Positions 16,794 through 26,003 are shown, counted from the stretch's first letter. The stretch: 64,000 bases of DNA from Dysgonomonas sp. 520 (GCF_010501095.1 NZ_QVMP01000002.1:49280-113279), one strand, 5' to 3'. A program made the numbers and translations. The notes: generated by a model from the letters alone, not told the origin.

Positions 16794-16990
16794 GGAGGTG
16801 TCCAAAAAGTCTTTTCTATCCCTAATCCCCTAAAGGGGACTTTTGAAACAGCTGAGAATCAGAGCCCTGTCGTCGCATGGGATTTACAATCCCATGCTTG
16901 GCTACTATCCGGATTTTAAATCCGAAAAATAATAACTTCGGGGTTACAAACCCCCGAAGAACAGAATTTGGGAACTTTTTGGACGCCTCC
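16794..16990. repeat. IR-bounded composite repeat between trkA and trkH
   Basis: The ends GGAGGTGTCCAAAAAGT (16794-16810) and ACTTTTTGGACGCCTCC (16974-16990) are inverse complements with one mismatch. Inside are CCCCTAAAGGGG, CATGGGATTTACAATCCCATG, TCCGGATTTTAAATCCGAA and a CTTCGGGGTT/AACCCCCGAAG palindrome. The segment 16871-16962 is nearly the same as 51762-51852. Together with the end at 17040-17086 it fills the 421-bp gap between the two potassium-uptake genes. No gene is seen. Confidence 0.72.
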
Positions 16991-17039
16991 TTACAAAACG
17001 CACCCTACACCCGAAAATGTAATTTACGCAAAATTAAAA

Positions 17040-17086
17040 GAACGTTTTTGCTATAATAAATTCAAACTACTGATTAACATCAATTA
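17040..17086. repeat. end of the TIR-bounded repeat family, overlapping the trkA stop
   Basis: Read on the minus strand, AATCAGTAGTTTGAATTTAT leads into ATAGCAAAAACGTTC, matching the left end of the copy at 35451 over about 45 bp. The trkA stop codon (17080-17082) lies within this sequence. A clear partner end near 16690 is not visible, so this copy is partial or decayed on one side. Confidence 0.6.
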
Positions 17087-18417
17087 AAGAACTTTTCGAT
17101 ATCGAGCAAGGCATCTTCCAGACAGAAAACAACAACATGATCGTAAGGTTCAACCTGAGTATCTCCGTTTATCATCATAGGCTCACCATTTCTTATCAGT
17201 CCTCCCAAAGTTACATTCTTTGGTAATGTGAGGCGTTTTATCTCTTTCTTGGTTATCCTCGAATTTGGGCGCGCCACTATTTCCGCTACATCGGCATTTG
17301 CAAATGCCAGAGATTTAACCGTAGAAACATCGGCGTTCAGAAGAAAACGGTATATGTTATTAACCGTTATCAGTTTTTTGTTGATAATGGTTCCTATGCC
17401 CAGATTTTCTGCCATTGATATGTAATCCATGTTTTCAACTTCGGCAACGGTTTTTCTCACCCCGAATTGCTTTGCAGCCAAGCATGCCAATATATTGGCT
17501 TCGGAGTTGCCTGTCACTGCAATGAAGGCATCTGTGTCGTAAATGCCTTCCTGCAACAGGAAATCGGCGTTGCGCCCGTCGTCGTTGTAAACCGTTACGT
17601 TTTTAGGTAACACTTCCAGCAACTTGTGACATTTATCCCTGTCTACCTCCAATAGCTTGATATTTGTTTTATCCGGCAAATACTGGCTTGTGCGGATAGC
17701 GATGCGGCTACCGCCCATCATCATCACATTTTTTATCTCGAAGTCTTCCTTTCCTGCCAGTTCGGGAAGTTCCTGTACAAATTCGTTTGTTGTTGCAAAG
17801 AATACAATATCGTTTTCCAGTATCTGGAAATCTCCCGTGGGAATTATTGTCCTGTTGCTACGCTTGACGGCTACGATGTGGAATTTCTTCCGTTCATTGC
17901 CCAAGTCGTAGAGATGTTTATTTACCAGCGTGGAGTTTGACCTCAACTTCACCCCTGCCACAATGATAGCACCACCACAAAGCTCGACCCAGAATCTTAC
18001 CCAAGGTCGTTTTATGGCCGATACAATTTCTTTTGCAGCAAGCATTTCGGGGTATACCATGGCATGGACACCCAGCGATTCGAAGAAGTCTTTATTTTTA
18101 GGTAAAAGGTATTCGTAGTTATCTATGCGGGCAAAGGTTTTCTTTGCGCCCATGCGGGATGCAAGCATGCAGGAAGTAATGTTGACCGACTCGTCGGGGG
18201 TAACAGCAATAAACATATCTGCTCCCTTAATGCCCACTTCGTCCAAATCTTTGAGGGAAGTAGACGAACCAACCATGGTTATCATTTCCAGATTGTTGCG
18301 GAAGAAGTTCAGCTTTTCTTTGTCAGGATCCATCAGTATTACATCCTGATTTTCCATAGAAAGCAACTTTGCCAGATGCGTTCCGACGGCTCCTGCCCCT
18401 GCTATTACTATTTTCAT
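17080..18417 (-). CDS. trkA: Trk system K+ uptake regulatory subunit TrkA
   Basis: 445 aa, cytosolic gating ring subunit with two tandem RCK units. The first Rossmann motif is IAGAGAVGTHLAKLLSMENQ, the second begins MMMGGSRIAIRTSQYL; each has the acidic residue that binds the NAD ribose (LMDPD; LLEVDRDKC). TrkA-C domains follow each (KLRSNSTLVNKHLYD...; ...RNGEPMMINGDTQVEPYDHV). It starts 1 bp after the dxs stop codon, so the two are translated from one mRNA. The stop codon overlaps an intergenic repeat end. Confidence 0.94.
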   Translation of the reverse strand: MKIVIAGAGAVGTHLAKLLSMENQDVILMDPDKEKLNFFRNNLEMITMVGSSTSLKDLDEVGIKGADMFIAVTPDESVNITSCMLASRMGAKKTFARIDNYEYLLPKNKDFFESLGVHAMVYPEMLAAKEIVSAIKRPWVRFWVELCGGAIIVAGVKLRSNSTLVNKHLYDLGNERKKFHIVAVKRSNRTIIPTGDFQILENDIVFFATTNEFVQELPELAGKEDFEIKNVMMMGGSRIAIRTSQYLPDKTNIKLLEVDRDKCHKLLEVLPKNVTVYNDDGRNADFLLQEGIYDTDAFIAVTGNSEANILACLAAKQFGVRKTVAEVENMDYISMAENLGIGTIINKKLITVNNIYRFLLNADVSTVKSLAFANADVAEIVARPNSRITKKEIKRLTLPKNVTLGGLIRNGEPMMINGDTQVEPYDHVVVFCLEDALLDIEKFFN

Positions 18418-18418
18418 A

Positions 18419-20332
18419 TTATTCTGCTTTTAACACAGATAATAATTTGTTCTTTATGCCCTCTTCGTCCAGTTCACACAGCTTATTCAGTTCTTTTATT
18501 GAGCCATGCGTCACAAATTCGTCCGGCAATCCGATGCGGGTCACATCTATATCTTTATATTTATTATCTGCAAAAAATTCAAGTACGGCAGAACCTAATC
18601 CACCTGTGATAACACCATTTTCGATAGTAACAACTTTCTTGAAATTCTGTGCTATTTCTGTCAGCATTTCGGTGTCGATCGGCTTTAAGAAAATAGCGTC
18701 ATAATGGGCAATAGTATAGCCTTGTTGCTCAATATCCATGATTGCTTTTCGTGCAGTGTTTCCGATTGGCCCTATCGAAACAACCGCCAAGTCTTTTCCG
18801 TCTTTCAACTTACGGCCTTTTCCTACCTTGAGAATTTTCATGGGACATTCCCAGTCGGTCAATTCGCCTTGCCCCCTCGGATAACGGATAACAAAAGGCC
18901 CGTCGTTTCCGTAGGTTGCTGTATACATGAGGTGGCGAAGATAGTGCTCGTTAAATGGAGACGCTACAACCAAATTGGGCACACATCGCATAAATGCGAG
19001 GTCGAATGCTCCGTGGTGAGTTGGTCCGTCTTCACCAACAAGCCCGGCTCTATCGAGGCACATAACAACGTGTAGCTTTTGAATTGCCACATCGTGAATC
19101 ACCTGATCATAAGCTCGTTGCATAAACGAAGAATATATATTGCAGAAAGGTATCAAGCCTTCTTTTGCCAATCCGGCCGAGTAGGTTACGGCATGAGCCT
19201 CGGCAATGCCGACATCAAATGCCCGGTCGGGAAGTTCACGCATCATAATGTTCATTGACGAACCCGATGGCATGGCGGGAGTTACTCCGACAATGCGGTC
19301 GTCTTTTCTTGCCAATTCAAGCAATGTATGCCCGAAAACATCCTGATACAATTGTGGCTGATCTTTCGATTTAACAACAATACGTTCTCCTGTTTCTTTG
19401 TTAAACTTACCGGGAGCATGCCACTCGGCTGCCGACTCCTCGGCAGGTTTGTATCCTTTTCCTTTTATCGTGTGAACATGAAGTATCTTAGGGCCTTTCA
19501 GGTCTTTTATGTTATTCAAAATGCGCACCAGTCCGGGCAGGTCGTGTCCGTAGACAGGGCCAAAATAGCGGATATTGAAGCCTTCAAACATATTCTGCTG
19601 TTTGGTCAGAAGAGACTTAAGGCTATTATTGAACCGGAGAATGAAGTTTTTGCCTTTTTCCGTTATCAGGTTGTTTTTCTTGAATTTCTGATACACGTCG
19701 TAGCGCAATCGGTTGTATGTTTGCGATGTGGTCAGTTTCACCATATAGTCTCGGAAACCACCCACATTGTCGTCAATTGCCATGTCGTTATCATTCAGAA
19801 TGATCAGCATGTCGTTGGGTTGCGAACTGGCATTGTTGATGGCTTCATAAGCCAACCCGCCGGTCATGGAGCCGTCTCCGATTACTGCTACTACATGCCT
19901 GTTTTCATTTTTCAGCGTAGAAGCCACAGCCATACCCAATGCTGCCGAAATGGAGTTGGAAGCATGTCCTGCAATAAAAGAATCGTATTCACTTTCTTCG
20001 GGATTCGGGAACCCCGACAAACCTCCGAATTTTCGGTTGGTGGAAAATTTATCCCGTCTGCCGGTCAATATTTTATGGCTGTATGCCTGATGCCCCACAT
20101 CCCACACAATGCGGTCGAACGGAGTGTTGTAAATATAGTGCAAGGCAACGGTAAGTTCTACGGTACCCAGACTAGACCCGAAGTGTCCGGGATTGGCACA
20201 CAGCTGGTCTATGATGAATGTTCTCAATTCGTCACAAACTGTCTCCAATTGTTCTATAGTAAGATTTTTTAAATCTGAAGGATAGTTTATTTGGTTTAGA
20301 AGTGAAATATTATTGCTGTTTTGTTCTGACAT
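18419..20332 (-). CDS. dxs: 1-deoxy-D-xylulose-5-phosphate synthase
   Basis: 637 aa. Thiamine-diphosphate enzyme that condenses pyruvate with glyceraldehyde 3-phosphate, the first MEP-pathway step. The start at [20 protein letters not shown] fits the family; an upstream in-frame Met would add 22 residues across the promoter. Motifs: [20 protein letters not shown], the ThDP site [17 protein letters not shown]...ILNDNDMAI, the transketolase-like [20 protein letters not shown], and the C-terminal [11 protein letters not shown]. Shares an operon with trkA. ispD of the same pathway is elsewhere in the window (54229). Confidence 0.96.
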   Translation of the reverse strand: MSEQNSNNISLLNQINYPSDLKNLTIEQLETVCDELRTFIIDQLCANPGHFGSSLGTVELTVALHYIYNTPFDRIVWDVGHQAYSHKILTGRRDKFSTNRKFGGLSGFPNPEESEYDSFIAGHASNSISAALGMAVASTLKNENRHVVAVIGDGSMTGGLAYEAINNASSQPNDMLIILNDNDMAIDDNVGGFRDYMVKLTTSQTYNRLRYDVYQKFKKNNLITEKGKNFILRFNNSLKSLLTKQQNMFEGFNIRYFGPVYGHDLPGLVRILNNIKDLKGPKILHVHTIKGKGYKPAEESAAEWHAPGKFNKETGERIVVKSKDQPQLYQDVFGHTLLELARKDDRIVGVTPAMPSGSSMNIMMRELPDRAFDVGIAEAHAVTYSAGLAKEGLIPFCNIYSSFMQRAYDQVIHDVAIQKLHVVMCLDRAGLVGEDGPTHHGAFDLAFMRCVPNLVVASPFNEHYLRHLMYTATYGNDGPFVIRYPRGQGELTDWECPMKILKVGKGRKLKDGKDLAVVSIGPIGNTARKAIMDIEQQGYTIAHYDAIFLKPIDTEMLTEIAQNFKKVVTIENGVITGGLGSAVLEFFADNKYKDIDVTRIGLPDEFVTHGSIKELNKLCELDEEGIKNKLLSVLKAE

Positions 20333-20382
20333 AGTTTTTGTTTCCGATTTAAGCAATCCATTTTTATGGATAAGCGAAAGGA

Positions 20383-20390
20383 CAAAAATA
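20383..20390 (-). promoter_or_regulatory. -7 box for dxs-trkA
   Basis: TATTTTTG on the minus strand (TAnnTTTG), 50 bp before the dxs ATG. A TTGT lies about 20 nt further upstream at the -33 position. It falls inside the long ORF extension of dxs, which supports the downstream start. Confidence 0.5.
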
Positions 20391-20459
20391 TAAAACAAAC
20401 AGAACTAATCCTACACAAATTTCAGTTTTTAGTTGTTTGTGTAATGTTAATCTGCTTGT

Positions 20460-21602
20460 CTAGCTTTTTAACTGTTCCATGTTGGCGTTCTTAATCTTCT
20501 CTGTCATCAGTATGGTATTTTTCATGTATTCGTATTCCTGCATGAAACATTCGCTGAATATATGATCTTTTTCTATATTTTCTTCAATCTGTTTCATTGT
20601 CCAGAATTTGCCGTTCAAATTATCAAATCCCGATAACGTTTCTTCCGAATCCATACGTAATGTGTACAGGAAAACCAACCTGTTGACTTCTTCGTTCTTG
20701 TAACTGTATTTGATCAGGAATCGGAAATTCGAATCTTTTTCTTTATCCAGAATATCGGCAATACTGTTTCGGGCGGCAATATTTATTTCGTCGTTGAACA
20801 TGAGATATTTTTCGAAAGGATGATCCCAAGCGCCAGTCTCAAGGTCTAATTCTTTCTTTCGGGGTTGCAGGTAAATCTGGTCTTTGTATATCAAGGCAAT
20901 CCTGATGACGGGGTGCATGAACTTGTTTTTCAGCTTCAATGTTTCTGATTTTGCGATTTTCCCCGATACTTCTCCTTTTTCGTTTACGATGGGTAGCCAC
21001 GATTCCTGGCTCAGTCTTCTCGAAAGCCTTATAATCTTCATGTTTTCGTAGATGATTGTTCCAATGCCGCAAAGGAAAGGAAACCATACATAACTGAACA
21101 TATCTATAAATTCATATCCTGCCGACCTGTCGCGTATGTAAAGGTATATGATCATGTAGAAAAGATGCAGCGTCAGTATGTACTGTGTGAATCGTGCCGT
21201 ATTGAAAAAATCGTCGAGAAATGGCTTCTGACTGTAATTTTTATTCCAGAAAAAACTCCTGATTATCTGATCTTTGAAAGCTCTGGCTATCATTAACAGA
21301 CAAACGAGGTACATTTCTGTGAGAAGTATGTACAACCCTGAACTATATATGTGATTTACAAGAATTAACTTGGTGATGAGTGTAAGTAACAGAGGAAACG
21401 AAACAACCCCGAAAGTGAGAAATGATACTTTTGATTTTGCATAATATCTCAAAAAAGCCTCAACAATCAGAGCATACCCAAGGCCAATAACCAGCGACGC
21501 TACAATCTCGAGCGAGAAAGCAAAGCTCAATAGAAAAACCATAAAAGGGGTAAGCCCTAATGTGGGATTTTTCAAATATTTTTTATGTCCGCTAGTAAGC
21601 AT
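20460..21602 (-). CDS. membrane protein with C-terminal degenerate Nudix/IPP-isomerase-like domain
   Basis: 380 aa. The N-terminal ~190 residues hold about six helices (MVFLLSFAFSLEIVASLVIG; LYILLTEMYLVCLLMIARAF). The C-terminal ~190 residues look like a Nudix fold of the IPP-isomerase type: WLPIVNEKGEVSGKIAKSET, then HPVIRIALIYKDQIYLQPRK, then GAWDHPFEKYLMFNDEI and AARNSIADIL. The order (VxExG...R; IYLQxR; GxWDHPF) matches IDI/Nudix, but the Nudix box lacks its REUxEE core, so hydrolysis is doubtful. It is upstream of dxs on the same strand, 127 bp from the dxs start codon. A binding or sensing role is possible. A generic 'Nudix domain protein' label would be the cautious alternative. Confidence 0.65.
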   Translation of the reverse strand: MLTSGHKKYLKNPTLGLTPFMVFLLSFAFSLEIVASLVIGLGYALIVEAFLRYYAKSKVSFLTFGVVSFPLLLTLITKLILVNHIYSSGLYILLTEMYLVCLLMIARAFKDQIIRSFFWNKNYSQKPFLDDFFNTARFTQYILTLHLFYMIIYLYIRDRSAGYEFIDMFSYVWFPFLCGIGTIIYENMKIIRLSRRLSQESWLPIVNEKGEVSGKIAKSETLKLKNKFMHPVIRIALIYKDQIYLQPRKKELDLETGAWDHPFEKYLMFNDEINIAARNSIADILDKEKDSNFRFLIKYSYKNEEVNRLVFLYTLRMDSEETLSGFDNLNGKFWTMKQIEENIEKDHIFSECFMQEYEYMKNTILMTEKIKNANMEQLKS

Positions 21603-21754
21603 ATTGTTGTGAGGTACTTCTCAAAGAATCCTTTTTTGTACCGTATTAGTATAGATTTAGTGTATTTATCAGTTGTCATTTTTTTTGATTAGGATGTCTA
21701 TTCCTGTATCAGCCTGTGTGTATTAAACAATCTTAAATCAATTTTGTTCATAAT

Positions 21755-22597
21755 TTAAAGTGATTTATCTGCAAAATAAGATGACCTGACAAGCGGCCCG
21801 CTTTCTATGTGGCTGAATCCCATAGAAATACCGACAGTCTTGTATTCTAAAAAAATTTCAGGAGAAACGTATTCCGATACAGGAATATGCTTGCGTGTGG
21901 GTTGCAGATATTGCCCTATTGTGAGGCGTTTGCATCCTGCTTGTATAAGGTCGTTCATTAGTTCGAAAATTTCTTCTTTCTTTTCGCCTAAGCCTACCAT
22001 TATGCCCGATTTCGACCTGCATCCGTTTTCTCCGATGCGTTTCAGAACTTTCAGGCTTATATCATATTTCGCTGCGCTCCGCACTTTTGGAGTAAGGGCT
22101 CTTACGGTTTCCATATTGTGCCCGATAATATCCGGCTTGGCACTGCATACCAAGTCTACAAGTTGTTCTTTGCCTTGAAAATCGGGTATCAAAACTTCGA
22201 TGGTGGTTTCGGGGTTCAGCTGCCTGATGGCATGGATTGTTTCAACCCAATGCGAAGCTCCCAGATCGGGCAAGTCGTCACGGTCTACCGATGTGATGAC
22301 AGCATGCTTCAATTTCATTAGTCTGATGGATTCGGCTACATGTGCCGGCTCGCTCTTGTCGAGAGGCAATGGCTTCCCTGTGAGGGTATTGCAAAACTTG
22401 CACGAGCGGGTGCATACATCTCCGGCAATCATAAAAGTGGCGGTTCCCCGCTCCCAACATTCACCCATGTTGGGGCATTTCCCGCTGGAGCATATCGTAT
22501 TCAGACAATGGCTTTCCACAATCTTTTTAGTTTGTGTAAACCGCTCGTTGCCACCCAATTTTATTTTAAGCCAATCCGGCTTTTTTATTCGCTCCAT
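21755..22597 (-). CDS. lipA: lipoyl synthase
   Basis: 280 aa radical-SAM enzyme that inserts two sulfurs into octanoyl groups on carrier proteins. Both clusters are present: the auxiliary cluster CX4CX5C at Cys36, Cys41 and Cys47 (CSSGKCPNMGEC) and the SAM cluster CX3CX2C at Cys62, Cys66 and Cys69 (CTRSCKFC). Further family parts: TSVDRDDLPDLGASHW, GHNMETVRALTPKVR, SGIMVGLGEKKEEI, and the C-terminal SGPLVRSSY with the Ser that ligands the auxiliary cluster (RSSY). The start fits homologues (KPDWLKIKLGGNERF). A TACATTTG sits 2 nt before the ATG. Confidence 0.96.
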   Translation of the reverse strand: MERIKKPDWLKIKLGGNERFTQTKKIVESHCLNTICSSGKCPNMGECWERGTATFMIAGDVCTRSCKFCNTLTGKPLPLDKSEPAHVAESIRLMKLKHAVITSVDRDDLPDLGASHWVETIHAIRQLNPETTIEVLIPDFQGKEQLVDLVCSAKPDIIGHNMETVRALTPKVRSAAKYDISLKVLKRIGENGCRSKSGIMVGLGEKKEEIFELMNDLIQAGCKRLTIGQYLQPTRKHIPVSEYVSPEIFLEYKTVGISMGFSHIESGPLVRSSYFADKSL

Positions 22598-22676
22598 GCC
22601 AAATGTATCAGTATATACTTTTTCGGTAAAAAGAATTCAAAAATAGCTTTTTATTTATGTTCTTTTGCTGAAACTG

Positions 22677-22803
22677 TCTAGACTTTTTCGTTTTATTTAA
22701 TTTTGTCATCCTGAGAGTATCGAAGGATCTGTTTTTTTTAGATGTTTCACTACGTTCAACATGACAAAAACTCAAAAATTAAGTATAATTTAAAAAGTCT
22801 AGA
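22677..22803. mobile_element. MITE-like element, copy 2 (127 bp)
   Basis: Same element as 9384-9508, in inverse orientation, with the same TCTAGACTTTTT ends. It differs by one base and two extra bases in the central T-run. It lies between the lipA start and the DPP IV stop codon. See copy 1 for the internal arms. Confidence 0.8.
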
Positions 22804-22845
22804 TGACTTTGCTATAAAAGTCAGCATTTTTAGACAAAAATATCC

Positions 22846-24999
22846 CTATTTCAGGTTTCTTTTCAGAAAATTTACAACATTTCCGAACAAATATGTCCTG
22901 TTTTGCTCTCCTCGCATCGAATGATCTCGATCGGGCATAACAAACATTTCGAAGTGTTTTCCTGCATTAATCAGTGCCCTTGCATACTCCATCGTATTTT
23001 GGAGGTGGACGTTGTCGTCGGCAGAGCCATGAATCAGCATCAGATTGCCTTGCAACTTGCTTGCCAGAAGTATCGGAGAACCATGATTATAACCGTTGCT
23101 GTTTTCTTGCGGGGTACGCATAAAACGTTCTGTGTAAACCGTATCGTAGAACCGCCAATCGGTTACGGGCGCAATTGCCACACCTGCCTTAAATACATTG
23201 CTCCGGCTCATGCTCATCAGCACATTGTATCCGCCAAAGCTCCATCCCCAAATGGCAATGTTGTTCGGGTCGATGTATGACAGCGAACCAAAATATTTTG
23301 CCGATTCTATCTGGTCGTCCGATTCTTTTATACCGAGATTCATATAAGTCGATTTTCCGAAGTCGGTTCCTCGTCCTCCTGTTCCCCGTCCGTCTACACA
23401 GGCCACAATAAAGCCTTGTGAAGCCAGATAATATGTCCAGTCTATATTGAAACGATCCAAAACTTCTTGCGAATAAGGACCGCTATATTGAACCATCACA
23501 AGGGGGTATTTCTTGTTCGGATTAAAATCTACAGGTTTCATTATCCAGGCGTTAAGACTGATGCCCGAATTGGAAGGTACGGTAATAAATTCTTTTTGAG
23601 GGAGTTGAGAGGATGCCAGAATGGATTTAACCTCGGCATTGTCTTCCAATGTTCGGATTTCTTTTCCCGAAGCATCATTCACCGTGATGCGGTTAGGCGT
23701 TTTAGAATCCGACCAATTGTTTACATAATATTTTCCGTTATTACTAAATTGGGCTATGTTATATCCTTCTTTCTGTGATAGTTTTGCTTTCGTTCCTTTC
23801 ACCAAATCAACCTTATAAATGCTTCGGCGAAGCGGACTTTCTTCTGTGGATGAATAGAAGACTGTTTTTGCAACAGGGTCGACAGCCAACAATTCCTTGA
23901 CATCAAAATTGCCCGATGTCAGCATTTTTTTCTGAACGCCTGTGTTTTCGTAAAGATAAATATGGCTGTACCCACTCCTTTCGCTGATGTAAGTAAATTG
24001 ATTATCGAAAAAATGTATCGAATTCAGAAATTCAATGTTTATGTATTGCTTGCTTTTTTCTTGCAACACCATACGAGACACTGCCGAACGGGCATTGGCA
24101 TAATACATGTTAAACTCGTTCTGCTCACGATTCAGAGTCATTATGGCCAGCTGGTCACCTTCCGGCAAAAAAGCTATACGTGGAATATACTCCATACCAT
24201 CCGGTATATTCATCGGGCGGATTGTTTTGGAGTCGATATCGAACACGTTGCATGTTACTTTCGAGTTCTTTTCTCCTGCTTTCGGGTATTTGAATGATAG
24301 TTGCGATGGGTATAATTGTCCGTTATAGACAGGGAAAGAATATTCGGGTACTTCCGTTTCGTCGAAGCGGACAAATGCCAATAGTTTGTTGTCGGCCGAA
24401 AAATCCATGAGGTGTGTTGTCATAAGTTCTTCTTCATAAACCCAGTCCGTCGCGCCATTTATTATTTTTCCGAATGATCCGTCTTTTGTTACTTGCGACT
24501 CAGAATCGTAATCAAATTTTGCCAACCAAATATTGTTATCTACAACGAAAGCCAACATTCGCCCATCTTTTGAAAAGACAGGAGCCATTTGTTTCGATTT
24601 GTTTTCGGTGAGGGGTCGAATCAGATTGCGGCGAATGTCGTAGTAAAAATAATTGGCTTTGAAAGAGTGCCTGTAAATGCTCTCGGCATCATTATACACA
24701 ATAAGCCTTTTTTCGTCGGGACTCATCTCAAAACCCTGAAAGCTATCGAACGTACAGTTTCTGGCTCGTTTTGTGTCGAACACCGTATCAACGGGCAGTC
24801 CTGTTTTGAAGGAATATTTTATTATTTTTGATTGTCTTTCATCTGGTTGATAATAAAATTCACCGTCGGCAGACGAAACAAACCCGTTTGTTCTTTGAGG
24901 AATATATTTTCCGCCTGTAATATCTTTTAAGGATAGTTTTTGCGCTGATAAAGACAGCACCGAGAAACCGATCAATATTAATGCCAATAATCTATTCAT
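22846..24999 (-). CDS. dipeptidyl peptidase IV (S9B prolyl peptidase)
   Basis: 717 aa from MNRLLALILIGFSVLSLSAQ, a signal peptide; ATG and GTG codons just upstream are possible but less fitting. It releases X-Pro dipeptides in the periplasm. The N-terminal beta-propeller has the DPP IV landmarks DWVYEEELMTTHLMDFSADN (the Glu pair that binds the substrate N-terminus), DVRRN-like DIRRNLIRPLTENKSKQM and VPEYSFPVYNGQLYPSQLSF. The alpha/beta hydrolase holds the triad: Ser in GWSFGGYN, Asp in HGSADDNVHLQN, and His in DRDHSMRG. The sequence is close to Porphyromonas gingivalis DPP IV throughout, by recollection of that protein. Own promoter, divergent from the RluA-type gene. Confidence 0.95.
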   Translation of the reverse strand: MNRLLALILIGFSVLSLSAQKLSLKDITGGKYIPQRTNGFVSSADGEFYYQPDERQSKIIKYSFKTGLPVDTVFDTKRARNCTFDSFQGFEMSPDEKRLIVYNDAESIYRHSFKANYFYYDIRRNLIRPLTENKSKQMAPVFSKDGRMLAFVVDNNIWLAKFDYDSESQVTKDGSFGKIINGATDWVYEEELMTTHLMDFSADNKLLAFVRFDETEVPEYSFPVYNGQLYPSQLSFKYPKAGEKNSKVTCNVFDIDSKTIRPMNIPDGMEYIPRIAFLPEGDQLAIMTLNREQNEFNMYYANARSAVSRMVLQEKSKQYINIEFLNSIHFFDNQFTYISERSGYSHIYLYENTGVQKKMLTSGNFDVKELLAVDPVAKTVFYSSTEESPLRRSIYKVDLVKGTKAKLSQKEGYNIAQFSNNGKYYVNNWSDSKTPNRITVNDASGKEIRTLEDNAEVKSILASSQLPQKEFITVPSNSGISLNAWIMKPVDFNPNKKYPLVMVQYSGPYSQEVLDRFNIDWTYYLASQGFIVACVDGRGTGGRGTDFGKSTYMNLGIKESDDQIESAKYFGSLSYIDPNNIAIWGWSFGGYNVLMSMSRSNVFKAGVAIAPVTDWRFYDTVYTERFMRTPQENSNGYNHGSPILLASKLQGNLMLIHGSADDNVHLQNTMEYARALINAGKHFEMFVMPDRDHSMRGEQNRTYLFGNVVNFLKRNLK

Positions 25000-25024
25000 A
25001 TACATCACTTTTTATTGAAACGAA

Positions 25025-25032
25025 CAAAGATA
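25025..25032 (-). promoter_or_regulatory. -7 box for DPP IV
   Basis: TATCTTTG on the minus strand, 25 bp before the ATG at 24999. It faces the promoter of the divergent gene at 25070-25077, so the 98-bp region holds two back-to-back promoters. Confidence 0.6.
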
Positions 25033-25069
25033 AACATTCTTTTTTATTGAAATGGCTTGTAAAAAATTA

Positions 25070-25077
25070 TACCTTTG
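25070..25077 (+). promoter_or_regulatory. -7 box for the RluA-type gene
   Basis: TACCTTTG on the plus strand, 20 bp before the ATG at 25098, with TTGA at 25047-25050 (19-bp spacing) in place of TTTG. Confidence 0.6.
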
Positions 25078-25097
25078 GCAATTAAAGAAAATTTAGG

Positions 25098-26003
25098 ATG
25101 AAAAAAGAAGAGAAAGACATTATATTACAAACCCTAAAAGTGGAAGAAAAGGCTCAATTATTGCCCTTCCTCATCGATCAGAAAGTACGGAAAAGCCGCA
25201 ACGCAATAAAATCGCTTCTAAGCCACAAACAAGTGAAAGTGAACGGAAAGGTCGAAACTCTGTTCAATTTCGAAATTTCGGCAGGCGATGTCGTTACCAT
25301 TCACAAAGCCAGTCATGCTTACGACACAAAACAACTGGATGGGGTGCAAGTGATTTTCGAAGATGAATATTTGTTGGTTGTGAGCAAAGACGCTCGATTG
25401 CTGTCAATTGCCACCGATAAAGAAAAACTGGAAACGGCATACGGTGTTGTATCAAGATATTTGCGTACGGCAAATCCCGATGCCCGTCCTTATGTGCTTC
25501 ACAGGCTTGACAGGGATGTTTCGGGCTTGATGATTTATGCGAAAACGCCATTCATTCAGGAGAAAATACAGAAAAACTGGAACGATATAATCCTTGCTCA
25601 AAAATATGTTGCGGTGGTTGAAGGCAGGCCTTCGCCAACGGAAGGCACGATAGAAACATGGCTGACCGAAGATAAAAACTATGTGATGCACTCTTCCGAC
25701 AGGGACAATGGTGGGCAAAAAGCGATAACACATTACAATACCCTGAAGTCTGTTCGCCGGTTTGCAATGTTGGAGATAGTAACCGAAACTGCCCGAAAAA
25801 ATCAGATAAGGGTTCACATGAAACACATTGGGCACTCGATAGTGGGCGATAAAAAATATGGGGCAAGTATCAACCCGATAAAAAGAATGGCATTGCATGC
25901 TCACGAACTTGTTATAAAGCATCCTGCCACAAACGAGACAATAGTGCTTAAATCTCCCATTCCTCAGTTGATGCAAAAGTTGGTGGAACCTGTTGTTCAA
26001 TAA
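25098..26003 (+). CDS. RluA-family pseudouridine synthase
   Basis: 301 aa. An S4 RNA-binding domain is at about residues 20-75 (RKSRNAIKSLLSHKQVKVNG), followed by the catalytic domain with HRLDRDVSGLMIYAKTPFIQ, the RluA/RluD motif with the nucleophilic Asp. Later parts are KYVAVVEGRP, ARKNQIRVHMKHIGHSIVGD and GASINPIKRMALHAHEL. It isomerises uridines in rRNA or tRNA; the exact site cannot be given. Single gene, convergent with the EFR1 gene (16-bp gap). Confidence 0.92.
   Translation: MKKEEKDIILQTLKVEEKAQLLPFLIDQKVRKSRNAIKSLLSHKQVKVNGKVETLFNFEISAGDVVTIHKASHAYDTKQLDGVQVIFEDEYLLVVSKDARLLSIATDKEKLETAYGVVSRYLRTANPDARPYVLHRLDRDVSGLMIYAKTPFIQEKIQKNWNDIILAQKYVAVVEGRPSPTEGTIETWLTEDKNYVMHSSDRDNGGQKAITHYNTLKSVRRFAMLEIVTETARKNQIRVHMKHIGHSIVGDKKYGASINPIKRMALHAHELVIKHPATNETIVLKSPIPQLMQKLVEPVVQ

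Noticed and set aside
19328-20272. Plus-strand frame of 314 codons opposite dxs
   Set aside because: Antisense to conserved dxs codons, no recognisable protein features.
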